In this document: positions 54,883 through 64,000 of the stretch, one piece after another
Layout: each line of letters begins with the position of its first letter
How positions within the stretch are numbered: the first letter of the stretch is position 1
NCBI RefSeq assembly: GCF_014656435.1
Contig: NZ_BNCK01000003.1
Coordinates: forward strand, 538,099 to 602,098
Origin: Thalassotalea marina
Lineage (GTDB): Bacteria; Pseudomonadota; Gammaproteobacteria; Enterobacterales; Alteromonadaceae
Length of the DNA stretch: 64,000 nucleotides
Direction: 5' to 3'
Position numbers and translations under genes: made by a program
Notes under the pieces: model-generated
Seen by the model: only the letters and a program-made list of their open reading frames with translations
Told to the model about the DNA's origin: nothing
Database searches by the model: none

Positions 54883-56514
54883 ATGCACAACATTTATCAA
54901 CAAGGGCTAGATAAAGTCGCTGCTAACAGCCAACCTTTGTCTCCTTTGAATTTTTTAAACCGTACCGCAGATGTATATCCCGACAAAGTAGCGATTATTC
55001 ATCAAGATCAAAACATTTCGTATCAAACATTTAGAGAAAATGTTCGCAGGCTAGCCTCTGCGCTTATAAAGCAAGGTGTAAAAACAGGAGACACTGTCAG
55101 TATCATCGCACCCAACATTCCTGCCTTTATTGATGCACATTTTGCCGTGCCTTTAACCGGTGCCGTATTAAATTCGATAAATATTCGCCTAGATGCGCAA
55201 GCGATTGCCTTTATTTTAGATCACAGCGAATGTGATGTTTTGTTAGTTGATACGGCATTTTCTCAAGTGGCTCGTCAAGCGCTGGCGCTATGTACCAGAT
55301 CGCCTCTAGTAATTGACATTGATGATGAAAAGCTAGGCCAAGAGGCTTGTATAGGTCAGGTAGAATATCAGCAACTATTAACTCAAGGTGATGCAAACTT
55401 TGATGGCAACTTGATTCACGATGAGTGGCAAGCTCTCGCTCTTAATTATACTTCAGGAACAACAGGTAACCCCAAAGGAGTGGTGTATTCTCATCGTGGA
55501 GCTTATCTCAATGCCATGGGAAACAATATGATTTGGCCATTAAGTAATGAAGCTGTTTACCTGTGGACATTACCACTATTTCATTGCAATGGCTGGTGTT
55601 TTCCGTGGACCATAGTCGCTATGGCGGGCACTCAAGTTTGTTTACGACAAGTTGAAGTGAATGCCATGTTAACTGCGATGAAAACACATAACGTAAGCCA
55701 TTTTTGTGGTGCGCCTATTGTGCTGAATATGATTTTAAACGCCGATGAAAATTTACACCAGGGGTTACCGAGAGGGATTAAAGTGATGACGGCTGGAGCG
55801 CCGCCACCTGCTGCAGTAATTAAAGGTATGGAAACGCTTGGTTTTGATATTACTCAAGGGTACGGTTTAACGGAAGTTTATGGTCCTTGTGTGGTTAGTG
55901 AATGGAAAAGTGATTGGGATAACCTTGATGACGACACTAGAGCAGCATTAAAAGCCAGACAAGGCGTACGTTATCCAACACAAGAAGAAGTTGATGTATT
56001 AGATCCAGACACTATGCAGCCAGTACCAGCTGACGCAGAAACTATTGGCGAAATAATGTTTCGCGGTAATACCACCATGAAAGGTTATTTGAAAAATGAA
56101 ACCGCCACAGAGCAAGCTTTTAAACATGGTTGGTTCCACTCTGGCGATTTAGCGGTGAAACATCCTGATGGCTTTATTGAAATACGAGATCGCTCCAAAG
56201 ATATTATTATTTCTGGTGGTGAAAACATTTCATCGGTAGAGGTAGAAAGTGTGCTTTATCGCCATCCAGCGGTGATGGAAGCGGCTGTTGTCGCTCGTCC
56301 TGATGAAAAGTGGGGTGAATCACCATGTGCCTTTGTTGGCTTAAAAGCGGGAAAACAAGCAACGGAGCAAGAACTCATTGCATTTTGTCGTGAACATATG
56401 GCCAACTTTAAAGCGCCAAAAACAATAGTATTTAGTGAGTTACCAAAAACCTCAACCGGTAAAGTACAGAAGTTTGTTTTACGCGAGAAAGTTAAACAAC
56501 TGTCGACAGAATAG
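54883..56514 (+). CDS. Acyl-CoA synthetase (AMP-dependent ligase)
   Basis: The 543-residue ANL-superfamily enzyme activates a carboxylic acid to its CoA ester through an acyl-adenylate. Motifs are LNYTSGTTGNPKGVVYSHRG (ATP loop), QGYGLTEVYGP (A5), WFHSGDLAVKHPDGFIEIRD (A7/A8 hinge) and the catalytic lysine in PKTSTGKVQKFVLR. It resembles medium/long-chain acyl-CoA and methylmercaptopropionate-CoA (DmdB-type) ligases; the substrate cannot be fixed by reading. It is monocistronic and interrupts the usual purEK-tsaC neighbourhood. Confidence 0.9.
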   Translation: MHNIYQQGLDKVAANSQPLSPLNFLNRTADVYPDKVAIIHQDQNISYQTFRENVRRLASALIKQGVKTGDTVSIIAPNIPAFIDAHFAVPLTGAVLNSINIRLDAQAIAFILDHSECDVLLVDTAFSQVARQALALCTRSPLVIDIDDEKLGQEACIGQVEYQQLLTQGDANFDGNLIHDEWQALALNYTSGTTGNPKGVVYSHRGAYLNAMGNNMIWPLSNEAVYLWTLPLFHCNGWCFPWTIVAMAGTQVCLRQVEVNAMLTAMKTHNVSHFCGAPIVLNMILNADENLHQGLPRGIKVMTAGAPPPAAVIKGMETLGFDITQGYGLTEVYGPCVVSEWKSDWDNLDDDTRAALKARQGVRYPTQEEVDVLDPDTMQPVPADAETIGEIMFRGNTTMKGYLKNETATEQAFKHGWFHSGDLAVKHPDGFIEIRDRSKDIIISGGENISSVEVESVLYRHPAVMEAAVVARPDEKWGESPCAFVGLKAGKQATEQELIAFCREHMANFKAPKTIVFSELPKTSTGKVQKFVLREKVKQLSTE

Positions 56515-56617
56515 TTATTAGAGTTGGTATTAGTTTAACTATTTACAGATGATTGACTGTAAAGTTAGTTGAAACCCTTTATAATCGCTGCAGTTTGTTT
56601 TGTAACCATTAAAGTTT

Positions 56618-58068
<1,451 letters not shown>

Positions 58069-58080
58069 GGTAAAATATCC

Positions 58081-58458
58081 ATGACAGAGAAAAATAAAAA
58101 AGGGCACTTGGAGCGTTTGCTACCCGCTACTAAAAATAGTTGGCTTGGTTTAAAGGCTGCCTACAAATATGAAATTGCTTTTAGGCAGGAAGTGTTTTTG
58201 TTTTTGGTACTGTTTCCTGTGGCAATATATATTGCAGATAGTTTTGTTGAATTTGCCATTTTAATATCAGCAATAATGGCAATTATGATCACAGAATTAT
58301 TAAACTCGGCCGTTGAAGCTGCAATTGATCGCATTGGATTAGAAAGGCATCAACTAAGTGGCAGAGCCAAAGATCTAGGCTCCGCCGCAGTGTTTGTTGC
58401 CATTACATATTTTGTAATCGTTTGGGGTTATAAAATATTCACCCTTTTGGCTAATTAG
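58081..58458 (+). CDS. dgkA: Diacylglycerol kinase DgkA
   Basis: The 125-residue inner-membrane kinase has three membrane helices (about 42-60, 61-80 and 100-122) and the signature ELLNSAVEAAIDRIGLERHQ followed by GRAKDLGSAAVF. It recycles diacylglycerol to phosphatidate, needed when lipid headgroups are transferred to osmoregulated glucans or LPS. It probably shares the tsaC-hemF transcript. Only a small GGCTAATTAGCC palindrome lies at its end. Confidence 0.95.
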   Translation: MTEKNKKGHLERLLPATKNSWLGLKAAYKYEIAFRQEVFLFLVLFPVAIYIADSFVEFAILISAIMAIMITELLNSAVEAAIDRIGLERHQLSGRAKDLGSAAVFVAITYFVIVWGYKIFTLLAN

Positions 58459-58463
58459 CCGTT

Positions 58464-60293
58464 TTAGCGATAAAAGCGGGACATGTGATGTAACGCTTTT
58501 TGCATTTCTACCATATTGGGGGCGGCCAACTCTTGTTCTTGGTACTCTTGATTGTATATGGTGAAATTGCCGTATCTATCTAATTCATATAAATATCGAT
58601 TGTCGTTGATAGCGTAATATCCTTTGCGACCTAATATAACACTTTCACGTTGAGGCTTTTGGTCAAACAAAGAGTGACCAATACCCATTTGTTCCAATGG
58701 CGTTTCATCTTTAAATAACGTCTGCATAAACGTCGGCACAAGATCAACATGGCTAGTTAGCCGATCAACTTTAGCTGGTTGTTTACCAGGCCAATATACA
58801 ATCATGGGTACTTGGGTTTGAAAGCGTGAAAAGTTGCTGTTGTGTCCCCAAAATCCCTGTTTGCTGTCATTAAACTCTTCACTGTGATCGCCAGTGATCA
58901 CGACTATAGTGTTGTCTAAGTCCTGCTCAATAACATCAAATACTTTAGCCAGTTGAGTATCAATAAAATGTACTGCGTTGCGATATAGATTGAAAAATGG
59001 CTCCCGATTATACTCTGGGCTTAACGCCATAAAGTTAGGTTCTTCAAGTGCTGGCTCAAATATTTTGGGGTAATCAGCAGGGTGTGAAAATCCATGTGCT
59101 GCATCTAAAAACAGTATATTAAAAAAAGCTTTTTCAGGTTGATAGTCGTCAATAAGACTATTAACAGCATCAATATCTCGTTGCCACGCCGTTTTGCCTT
59201 TTGAATGTGTCCTTAAGCCTTTAACTGATGAAAATAGCGTTTGATCAAATTCTGGCATGGTTAGTTTAGCACTGGCATAAACTTGGGTTTGGTAATCATT
59301 TGCTTGAAAGCTTTGATAAATAGCAGGCACAGTATTGTCACTAAGCACATCATCCCAGTAGCTACCTGGTAAACCGTAAAACAACGAGAACATCCCATGC
59401 CTAGTGTTATTACTACCACTATAATGGTTGGTAAACTGTATGCCCTGTTGACTAAATTTATAGGTATTAGGCATGTTTTGTGGGGTTAGGGTATCGGGAC
59501 GCCACGCATCAATAATAATCCACAACACATTAGGTTTTTGTTGTAGCTTGTGTTGACTGTCAATAACGTTTGGATAGGACAAGCTTCCACGTTGATTACG
59601 CATCTTTAACATGGCTTGCTGTTTATGTGCTTCTATATCTAATAGGCCGTATTTAGCCATTAAACGTTTGGCTGTTGCGGGGTAGGCAAGCGGTAAGTAT
59701 TTAGCCTGCTGAGTAACATCTTTAATAAAAAGACCATCTGCCCATACATGTATAATATTGGCACTGAAGTAACAGCTAAATATAGTAATGGCGATTGGCT
59801 TTGTGATTGGGTTAAATCGCTGAGCAAGTTGAGTGGCCGCATAAATTAAACTTAGCTGCAAACAAAACACCCCAATAATTGTGGCTGCTATTTTTGCCCA
59901 CATTGTTATGGGAAAGCTTATTACTTCATTACCTCCTGCAACAAAAAGCTCTACCACCATAAAATTAATATGAAATCGGTATTGTTGGTAAACAAACGTA
60001 TCGGCAATTAACAAGGTTATACCCAGTGTTGCATAAATAGCGACAACAAAACGCTGTGCCAGTACTGCTTGTTGGATAAATGCTAAAAATATTAAAGGCA
60101 GCATGGCTAAAGAGAGCAATAACCCGTTATGACCAATACTATGGGTCAGTGAAAATAATGCGCCAAGGGTTGTTTCTGGCCAGCCGTGAATCTGGTAATA
60201 CTGAGTCGAAATCGTAACGACTAAAACAAGGTTAAATACAAAATATAAGGAAAACCAACGGAGGAAACTAACTTGCGAATAAATCTGTTGCAC
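58464..60293 (-). CDS. DUF3413 / sulfatase-like inner membrane protein (YejM, PbgA/LapC type)
   Basis: The 609-residue protein has five N-terminal membrane helices (about 10-195, DUF3413) and a periplasmic sulfatase-fold domain (about 250-590; PNVLWIIIDAWRPDTLTP, SGSNNTRHGMFSLFYG and VVITGDHSEEF). In E. coli YejM regulates LPS synthesis through LapB/FtsH and is not a sulfatase. The nucleophile region here reads NNTRHG, so a threonine sits where hydrolases of this fold carry their nucleophile. A regulatory or LPS-homeostasis role is inferred from family. It is convergent with dgkA, 5 bases apart. Confidence 0.9.
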   Translation of the reverse strand: MQQIYSQVSFLRWFSLYFVFNLVLVVTISTQYYQIHGWPETTLGALFSLTHSIGHNGLLLSLAMLPLIFLAFIQQAVLAQRFVVAIYATLGITLLIADTFVYQQYRFHINFMVVELFVAGGNEVISFPITMWAKIAATIIGVFCLQLSLIYAATQLAQRFNPITKPIAITIFSCYFSANIIHVWADGLFIKDVTQQAKYLPLAYPATAKRLMAKYGLLDIEAHKQQAMLKMRNQRGSLSYPNVIDSQHKLQQKPNVLWIIIDAWRPDTLTPQNMPNTYKFSQQGIQFTNHYSGSNNTRHGMFSLFYGLPGSYWDDVLSDNTVPAIYQSFQANDYQTQVYASAKLTMPEFDQTLFSSVKGLRTHSKGKTAWQRDIDAVNSLIDDYQPEKAFFNILFLDAAHGFSHPADYPKIFEPALEEPNFMALSPEYNREPFFNLYRNAVHFIDTQLAKVFDVIEQDLDNTIVVITGDHSEEFNDSKQGFWGHNSNFSRFQTQVPMIVYWPGKQPAKVDRLTSHVDLVPTFMQTLFKDETPLEQMGIGHSLFDQKPQRESVILGRKGYYAINDNRYLYELDRYGNFTIYNQEYQEQELAAPNMVEMQKALHHMSRFYR

Positions 60294-60508
60294 GAGAAAT
60301 CAGACACATTGTTATGATTAAAGGTGTTGTATTGTAAGAAGTTAATTTACAAGAGGGTTAGACGAAAAATGTTAACAACTATTTAATATTGTAATAATTC
60401 TGTGTGAAAGTGTCAGAACCTTGCGTCAGGTCAAATAAATGCTCAATGAACAGCGATAAGATAGCGTCATTAAAATTAATCATGCAAATGAAACACTAGG
60501 AAATGCTC

Positions 60509-61204
60509 ATGAAAAAAACACTTATTGGCGCGGTATTATGTTCTTTGTTATCTCCATTAGCTTTAGCTGGTAATGCTGGCGATATTTATGTTCGCGGCGG
60601 TTTAACTAATGTAACTCCGGATAGCGATAAAGCTGGCGTTTATGTTGAAGCGTTAGGTGGAAACACTCCTCTTTCAATTTCAGTTGACGACAACACACAA
60701 CTTGGTTTGAACTTTGTTTACTTCTTAGATAAGAACTGGGCTGTAGAAGTACTCGCAGCAACTCCGTTCTCACATGACGTAACAATCCATGATCCAAAAG
60801 GTATTTCACCAGGTGTATTTAACACTAATGTTAACGGTGCAACTTTAGGTGAGGTGACTCACTTACCACCAACAGTAAGTGCTTTATACTACTTTGACAC
60901 TAGCTCAGCGTTTAAACCTTATGTTGGTGTTGGTTTGAACTACACAATCTTCTTCGACGAAGAATTTTCTAAAGCACCTAAATCATTAGGCTTTAACGAC
61001 TTAGAATTAGACAGCTCTTTTGGCTACGCTTTGCAAGTTGGCGCAGACTATCACCTTGATGACAACTGGCACATCAATGCTTCTGTTCGTTACATTGATA
61101 TTGACACTGAAGCTAACTTCAAAATTGGTGATGCAATCAAAGGCTCTGCAGATGTTGATGTAGATCCTATGGTTTATTCACTAATGATAGGTTACAAATT
61201 CTAA
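60509..61204 (+). CDS. OmpW family outer membrane protein
   Basis: The 231-residue eight-stranded beta-barrel has a signal peptide (about 1-20, ending LALA), the N-terminal GDIYVRGGLTNVTPDSD of OmpW proteins, FKPYVGVGLNYTIFF in the middle and a C-terminal strand ending in Phe (YSLMIGYKF). OmpW makes a narrow hydrophobic channel for small molecules. An ATG at 60503 is also in frame, but AGG sits only two bases before it, while the ATG at 60509 has AGG eight bases upstream and is preferred. Confidence 0.93.
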   Translation: MKKTLIGAVLCSLLSPLALAGNAGDIYVRGGLTNVTPDSDKAGVYVEALGGNTPLSISVDDNTQLGLNFVYFLDKNWAVEVLAATPFSHDVTIHDPKGISPGVFNTNVNGATLGEVTHLPPTVSALYYFDTSSAFKPYVGVGLNYTIFFDEEFSKAPKSLGFNDLELDSSFGYALQVGADYHLDDNWHINASVRYIDIDTEANFKIGDAIKGSADVDVDPMVYSLMIGYKF

Positions 61205-61225
61205 AATAACCTCCCGTGAAAGTTA

Positions 61226-61262
61226 AAACCACCTAAGCTGAATAAGCAAAGGTGGTTTTTTT
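61226..61262 (+). terminator. Intrinsic terminator after the OmpW-family gene
   Basis: AAACCACCT (61226-61234) pairs with AGGTGGTTT (61250-61258) and is followed by T. It also reaches the stop codon of the convergent globin gene. Confidence 0.88.
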
Positions 61263-61650
61263 ATGGATGATTAACCATATGCAACGCAAGTTGACCAAAG
61301 GCTTGTCGTAAATGATCTTTTAATTGTTTATCTTCTACGGTTTTATTCATTGCATTGTTCATGCATAACATCCAAAGTTCAGCTTGTTTCTTTGTGACCT
61401 TTACATGCATGTGCCTTTGTCTTAGTCGGGGATGACCATACTTTTCTTCAAATAATGGTGGGCCGCCCATCCATCCAGAAAGGTACTGAAAAAACTTCTC
61501 TCTAATATTGTCTAGAGGAAGTTGATGAATGGCTAACAATTCTTGTAAGTGGGGGTTGGTTTCCATTTCGTCATAAAAAGCATTGGCTAATGCTTTGACA
61601 CCAACTTCACCACCTATCATCATATAAGGAGTATTACTAGGAGATAACAT
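61261..61650 (-). CDS. Group II truncated haemoglobin (TrHbO type)
   Basis: The protein of about 129 residues has the 2-on-2 globin pattern: PYMMIGGEVGVKALANAFYDEM at the start, LSGWMGGPPLFEEKYGHPRLRQRHMHVKV holding the proximal histidine and the group II GGP and HPRLR features, and QAELWMLCMNNAM with the tryptophan of helix G. It binds O2 or NO. The open frame extends to 61710 with 20 extra residues, which would leave only six bases to the divergent aroE start; the ATG at 61650 fits the family start and leaves room for promoters. Neither start has a strong ribosome site. Confidence 0.88.
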   Translation of the reverse strand: MLSPSNTPYMMIGGEVGVKALANAFYDEMETNPHLQELLAIHQLPLDNIREKFFQYLSGWMGGPPLFEEKYGHPRLRQRHMHVKVTKKQAELWMLCMNNAMNKTVEDKQLKDHLRQAFGQLALHMVNHP

Positions 61651-61716
61651 TTTAGACTTGTTTGTTTTCTGTAAAAGCTTTTTAATGCCAAACAAAACGA
61701 CAACCTTCATTCAATT

Positions 61717-62532
61717 ATGGATAAATACGCTGTTTTTGGAAACCCAATCCAACACTCAAAATCGCCGCAAATACACAGCATGTTTGCTCAGCAAACTGAA
61801 CAAGCGCTAGAGTATACTGCAATACAGGCAGAGCTAAATGATTTTTCAGGCGCAATTGCCAAATTTATTGCCCAAGGTGGTAAAGGTTGCAATGTAACAG
61901 TACCTTTTAAAGAGCAAGCATTTAAAATTGCAGATCAAGTATCTGAGCGCGCTCAGTTGGCGCAAGCGGTCAATACCTTTGTATTTAATGACGATGGAAC
62001 CATCATTGCCGATAATACCGACGGTGCGGGGTTGGTTGAAGATCTTAAAGCAAATAAAGCACCTCTAACAGGAACTGTATTGTTGATTGGGGCTGGTGGT
62101 GCAGCGCGCGGCGTAATAAAACCTCTGCTAGACAGCGGGGTTTCGTCGTTAGTGATTTGCAACAGAACTCATGAAAAAGCTATTGAGTTGGCAAATCATT
62201 TTGCACCTTATGGAAAGGTTGAAGCATTAGCGATTGAGCAGTTAGATAATATGGTGTTTGATTTGGTGATCAATTCTACCTCAGCTAGCTTAACGGATGA
62301 ACTACCTCCAGTACCAGCTAGTATTTTTTCTACAAAAACCTTTGCATACGATATGGTATATAAAAACCAGCTGACCTCTTTTTGTCAGTGGGCATTAAAA
62401 AACAACTGCTTAAAAGCCGTAGATGGATTGGGTATGTTAGTGGGGCAGGCAGCAGTCGCTTTTGAACTGTGGCGTGGCGTTATGCCAGAAACTATTAATG
62501 TGTTAGCGCAACTAAGAAATGGATCAGAATAA
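61717..62532 (+). CDS. aroE: Shikimate 5-dehydrogenase
   Basis: The 271-residue NADP enzyme reduces 3-dehydroshikimate in aromatic synthesis. It has YAVFGNPIQHSKSPQIH at the start, NVTVPFKEQAF with the catalytic Lys, the dinucleotide motif LIGAGGAARGVIKPL and DGLGMLVGQAAVAFELW at the end. It is two bases before a DUF1488 gene, a usual neighbour. Confidence 0.98.
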   Translation: MDKYAVFGNPIQHSKSPQIHSMFAQQTEQALEYTAIQAELNDFSGAIAKFIAQGGKGCNVTVPFKEQAFKIADQVSERAQLAQAVNTFVFNDDGTIIADNTDGAGLVEDLKANKAPLTGTVLLIGAGGAARGVIKPLLDSGVSSLVICNRTHEKAIELANHFAPYGKVEALAIEQLDNMVFDLVINSTSASLTDELPPVPASIFSTKTFAYDMVYKNQLTSFCQWALKNNCLKAVDGLGMLVGQAAVAFELWRGVMPETINVLAQLRNGSE

Positions 62533-62534
62533 AA

Positions 62535-62768
62535 ATGAACCAAGCTATTTTATTTAATGACGACTTAGTATTTGATGAAGAAGCACAGGCATGGAAGATG
62601 TCTGGCATATTGTCAGGTGAGTTAATACAAGTTTATTTTCACTCACCGACACTAAAACATACGACAAGTATTGATAACTGTACCAAATATGATTTGGAAG
62701 AGATCACCGAACTTTGGTTGGAAGATAACGAACCTGAGCACGGTGAAATACATATTTACCAGCCGTAG
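62535..62768 (+). CDS. DUF1488 family protein
   Basis: The 77-residue acidic protein matches DUF1488: ILFNDDLVFDEEAQAWKMSG at the start, then LIQVYFHSP and a tail in which NCTKYDLEEITELWLED is recognisable. The function is unknown. It is cotranscribed with aroE and ends abutting the convergent yrdA gene. Confidence 0.9.
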   Translation: MNQAILFNDDLVFDEEAQAWKMSGILSGELIQVYFHSPTLKHTTSIDNCTKYDLEEITELWLEDNEPEHGEIHIYQP

Positions 62769-63314
62769 CTATAGATTCTCTTCTAAATACTCATTTTTAG
62801 TGACAATGTAATTTAACGCTGACTCTTTTAAGAAAGCTAGTTCTGCATCTTTAAGGGGTCTAGCTTCTTTCATTGGATTACCTACATAAAGATAACCGCT
62901 GCGCAATGTTTTATTAGGTGGTACGACGGTACCTGCACCGATAAAAACATCATCCTCGATAACAGCGCCATCTAAAATTATCGAACCCATTCCAACCAAC
63001 ACTCGATTGCCAATAGTACATCCATGCAACATACATTTATGACCAATAGTGACATCTTCGCCTATTGTTAATGGAAAGCCATCAGCATGCGTGTTGGAAG
63101 ACCGGGTTACATGTAAAACCGTACCATCTTGGACGTTGGTTCTATCGCCAATGGTTATTTTATTAACGTCGCCTCTTGCGGCGACTAGTGGCCAAACACT
63201 AACTTCTTCGCCCATAGTAATATCGCCAACGAGTACCGCACTCTCGTCGATGTAACTTTTTGGCCCAACTGTGGGCACAATGCCTTTATAAGGTCTTAAT
63301 GGATTATTAGCCAT
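62769..63314 (-). CDS. yrdA: Gamma-carbonic-anhydrase-like protein YrdA
   Basis: The 181-residue left-handed beta-helix protein has hexapeptide repeats (for example VLVGDITMGEEVSVWPLVAARGD and DVTIGHKCMLHGCTIGNRVLVGMG) and three His ligands for a metal at subunit interfaces, as in gamma-carbonic anhydrases. Relatives show weak or no anhydrase activity, so the reaction is uncertain. It lies next to the rRNA operon, as in many gammaproteobacteria. Confidence 0.93.
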   Translation of the reverse strand: MANNPLRPYKGIVPTVGPKSYIDESAVLVGDITMGEEVSVWPLVAARGDVNKITIGDRTNVQDGTVLHVTRSSNTHADGFPLTIGEDVTIGHKCMLHGCTIGNRVLVGMGSIILDGAVIEDDVFIGAGTVVPPNKTLRSGYLYVGNPMKEARPLKDAELAFLKESALNYIVTKNEYLEENL

Positions 63315-63530
63315 TTTCGATCTCTCATTTAATTTGTTTAGGTTCTTTATTAAAAAGACTACGTTGAAAACACATTTAATGCCAACAGCAATTATATAAA
63401 GCTAAATTTTGTAAAATGCATTTAGAAGTAGTAAATGAGCATTAAAAACCCAATTTATGCCTAATTATTACCAGAAATGCTGAGGTTTGTATGAAAATCC
63501 ATCGAACAGTTAGTTGATTGAAAAAAGGTG

Positions 63531-63566
63531 TTGACGGCGAGATAAAAATCCCTAAAATGCGCATCC
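63531..63566 (+). promoter_or_regulatory. rRNA promoter P1
   Basis: TTGACG (63531-63536), a 16-base spacer and TAAAAT (63553-63558) followed by a GCGCATCC discriminator. The GC-rich discriminator is typical of stringently controlled rRNA promoters. Confidence 0.8.
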
Positions 63567-63677
63567 ACTTCTCGGGGACAAGCCAAGAAGCAGTTTTGAT
63601 AAGTTTAGTTAAGTAAATACCTGACAAAACAATCAACCAAACTTGAAAAAATAAAATAAAGTTTTTTAAGAAAAGTG

Positions 63678-63713
63678 TTGACATCAAAACTGAGATGCGT
63701 AAAATGCGCATCC
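63678..63713 (+). promoter_or_regulatory. rRNA promoter P2
   Basis: Consensus TTGACA (63678-63683), a 16-base spacer and TAAAAT (63700-63705), then the same GCGCATCC. An A/T-rich tract (about 63645-63677) directly upstream looks like an UP element. Confidence 0.85.
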
Positions 63714-63741
63714 TCGCTTGAGGCAACGGCCACAAGCAACA

Positions 63742-63796
63742 TTGATAAGCGAATGTGACTTATCAATTTATTCGAAAGAATAAGTTCTTTAACAAT
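63742..63796 (+). promoter_or_regulatory. rRNA leader with stem-loop, boxB-like hairpin and boxA
   Basis: TTGATAAG (63742-63749) pairs with CTTATCAA (63759-63766). Next, TTATTC-GAAA-GAATAA (63768-63783) is a boxB-like hairpin with a GNRA loop, and AGTTCTTTAACA (about 63783-63794) matches boxA (TGCTCTTTAACA in E. coli) for NusB/S10 antitermination. Confidence 0.75.
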
Positions 63797-63955
63797 TAGT
63801 TATCATGCAATTTGTGTGGACACTCACAGTGATGATGTTTTACCAGTAGCTTAGGCTATCAAAAACTAACTCAGTGAGGTTCATGCAAAAACTACTTTTA
63901 TAAGTTTTATTTGTACAGAATTCATTGAGTCGCACTTAGGTGCACAAACGATTTT

Positions 63956-64000
63956 AATTGAAGAGTTTGATCATGGCTCAGATTGAACGCTGGCGGCAGG
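63956..64000 (+). rRNA. rrs: 16S ribosomal RNA, 5' end (truncated by window edge)
   Basis: From 63956 the sequence AATTGAAGAGTTTGATCATG and what follows are identical to the universal start of bacterial 16S rRNA (including the 27F primer region). Only the first 45 bases are in the window. Confidence 0.97.

Noticed and set aside
63442..63735. 97-codon minus-strand open frame before 16S rRNA
   Set aside because: It runs across both rRNA promoters on the opposite strand, which explain the sequence fully.

Overview
The window is a chromosomal segment of a low-GC marine gammaproteobacterium of the order Alteromonadales. Gene order and protein character suggest a Colwelliaceae-type organism (Colwellia or Thalassotalea); that placement is my inference from gene order and has not been searched. 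It covers the replication-origin region. A DnaA-type oriC lies at about 21.1-21.5 kb between mnmG and mioC, the rpmH/dnaA divergent promoter lies at about 25.8-26.2 kb, and the first bases of a 16S rRNA gene end the window.

Layout. 0.1-2.1 kb: an ECF sigma/FecR pair and a small DUF3303 protein. 2.2-7.0 kb: amino-sugar supply genes (glmS with its DeoR-type regulator, glmU with a periplasmic binding protein). 7.1-9.6 kb: an accessory insertion between glmU and atpC, holding a diiron/metallo-beta-lactamase-fold protein translationally coupled to a minimal chemoreceptor-like coiled coil, then three tandem small secreted two-cysteine proteins. 9.6-16.7 kb: the complete F1Fo ATP synthase operon (atpIBEFHAGDC). 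16.8-21.1 kb: parB, parA, rsmG, mnmG. 21.1-21.5 kb: oriC. 21.5-25.8 kb: mioC, mnmE, yidC, yidD, rnpA, rpmH. All genes from 0.1 to 25.8 kb are on the minus strand, apart from the three small secreted proteins.

26.2-32.3 kb: dnaA-dnaN-recF-gyrB on the plus strand, with two 16-bp parS centromere sites inside recF. 32.6-41.4 kb: glyQ-glyS, tusA (minus), a soluble lytic transglycosylase, pepQ, a YigZ-family protein and trkH. 41.4-45.7 kb: def-fmt-rsmB-trkA (minus). 45.8-48.5 kb: a LysM protein, dprA and smg. 48.5-52.2 kb: a small accessory block (secreted DUF1330-like protein, membrane-anchored AraC regulator, lipoprotein, TDT transporter). 52.3-63.3 kb: yrdD, purE-purK, an acyl-CoA synthetase, tsaC-hemF-dgkA, a DUF3413 sulfatase-like membrane protein, an OmpW-family porin, a truncated globin, aroE, DUF1488 and yrdA. 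63.4-64.0 kb: tandem rRNA promoters, a boxB/boxA leader and the 5' end of 16S rRNA.

Most of the window is core replication, segregation, translation and energy machinery. The parts that deserve attention are the coupled oxygen/iron-sensor-like and mini-chemoreceptor pair (7119-8473), the triplet of small secreted paralogues next to it, the parS sites embedded in recF, the well-preserved E. coli-like oriC, and a two-repeat operator in front of the glmS regulator. No tRNA, CRISPR array, insertion sequence or prophage was seen.
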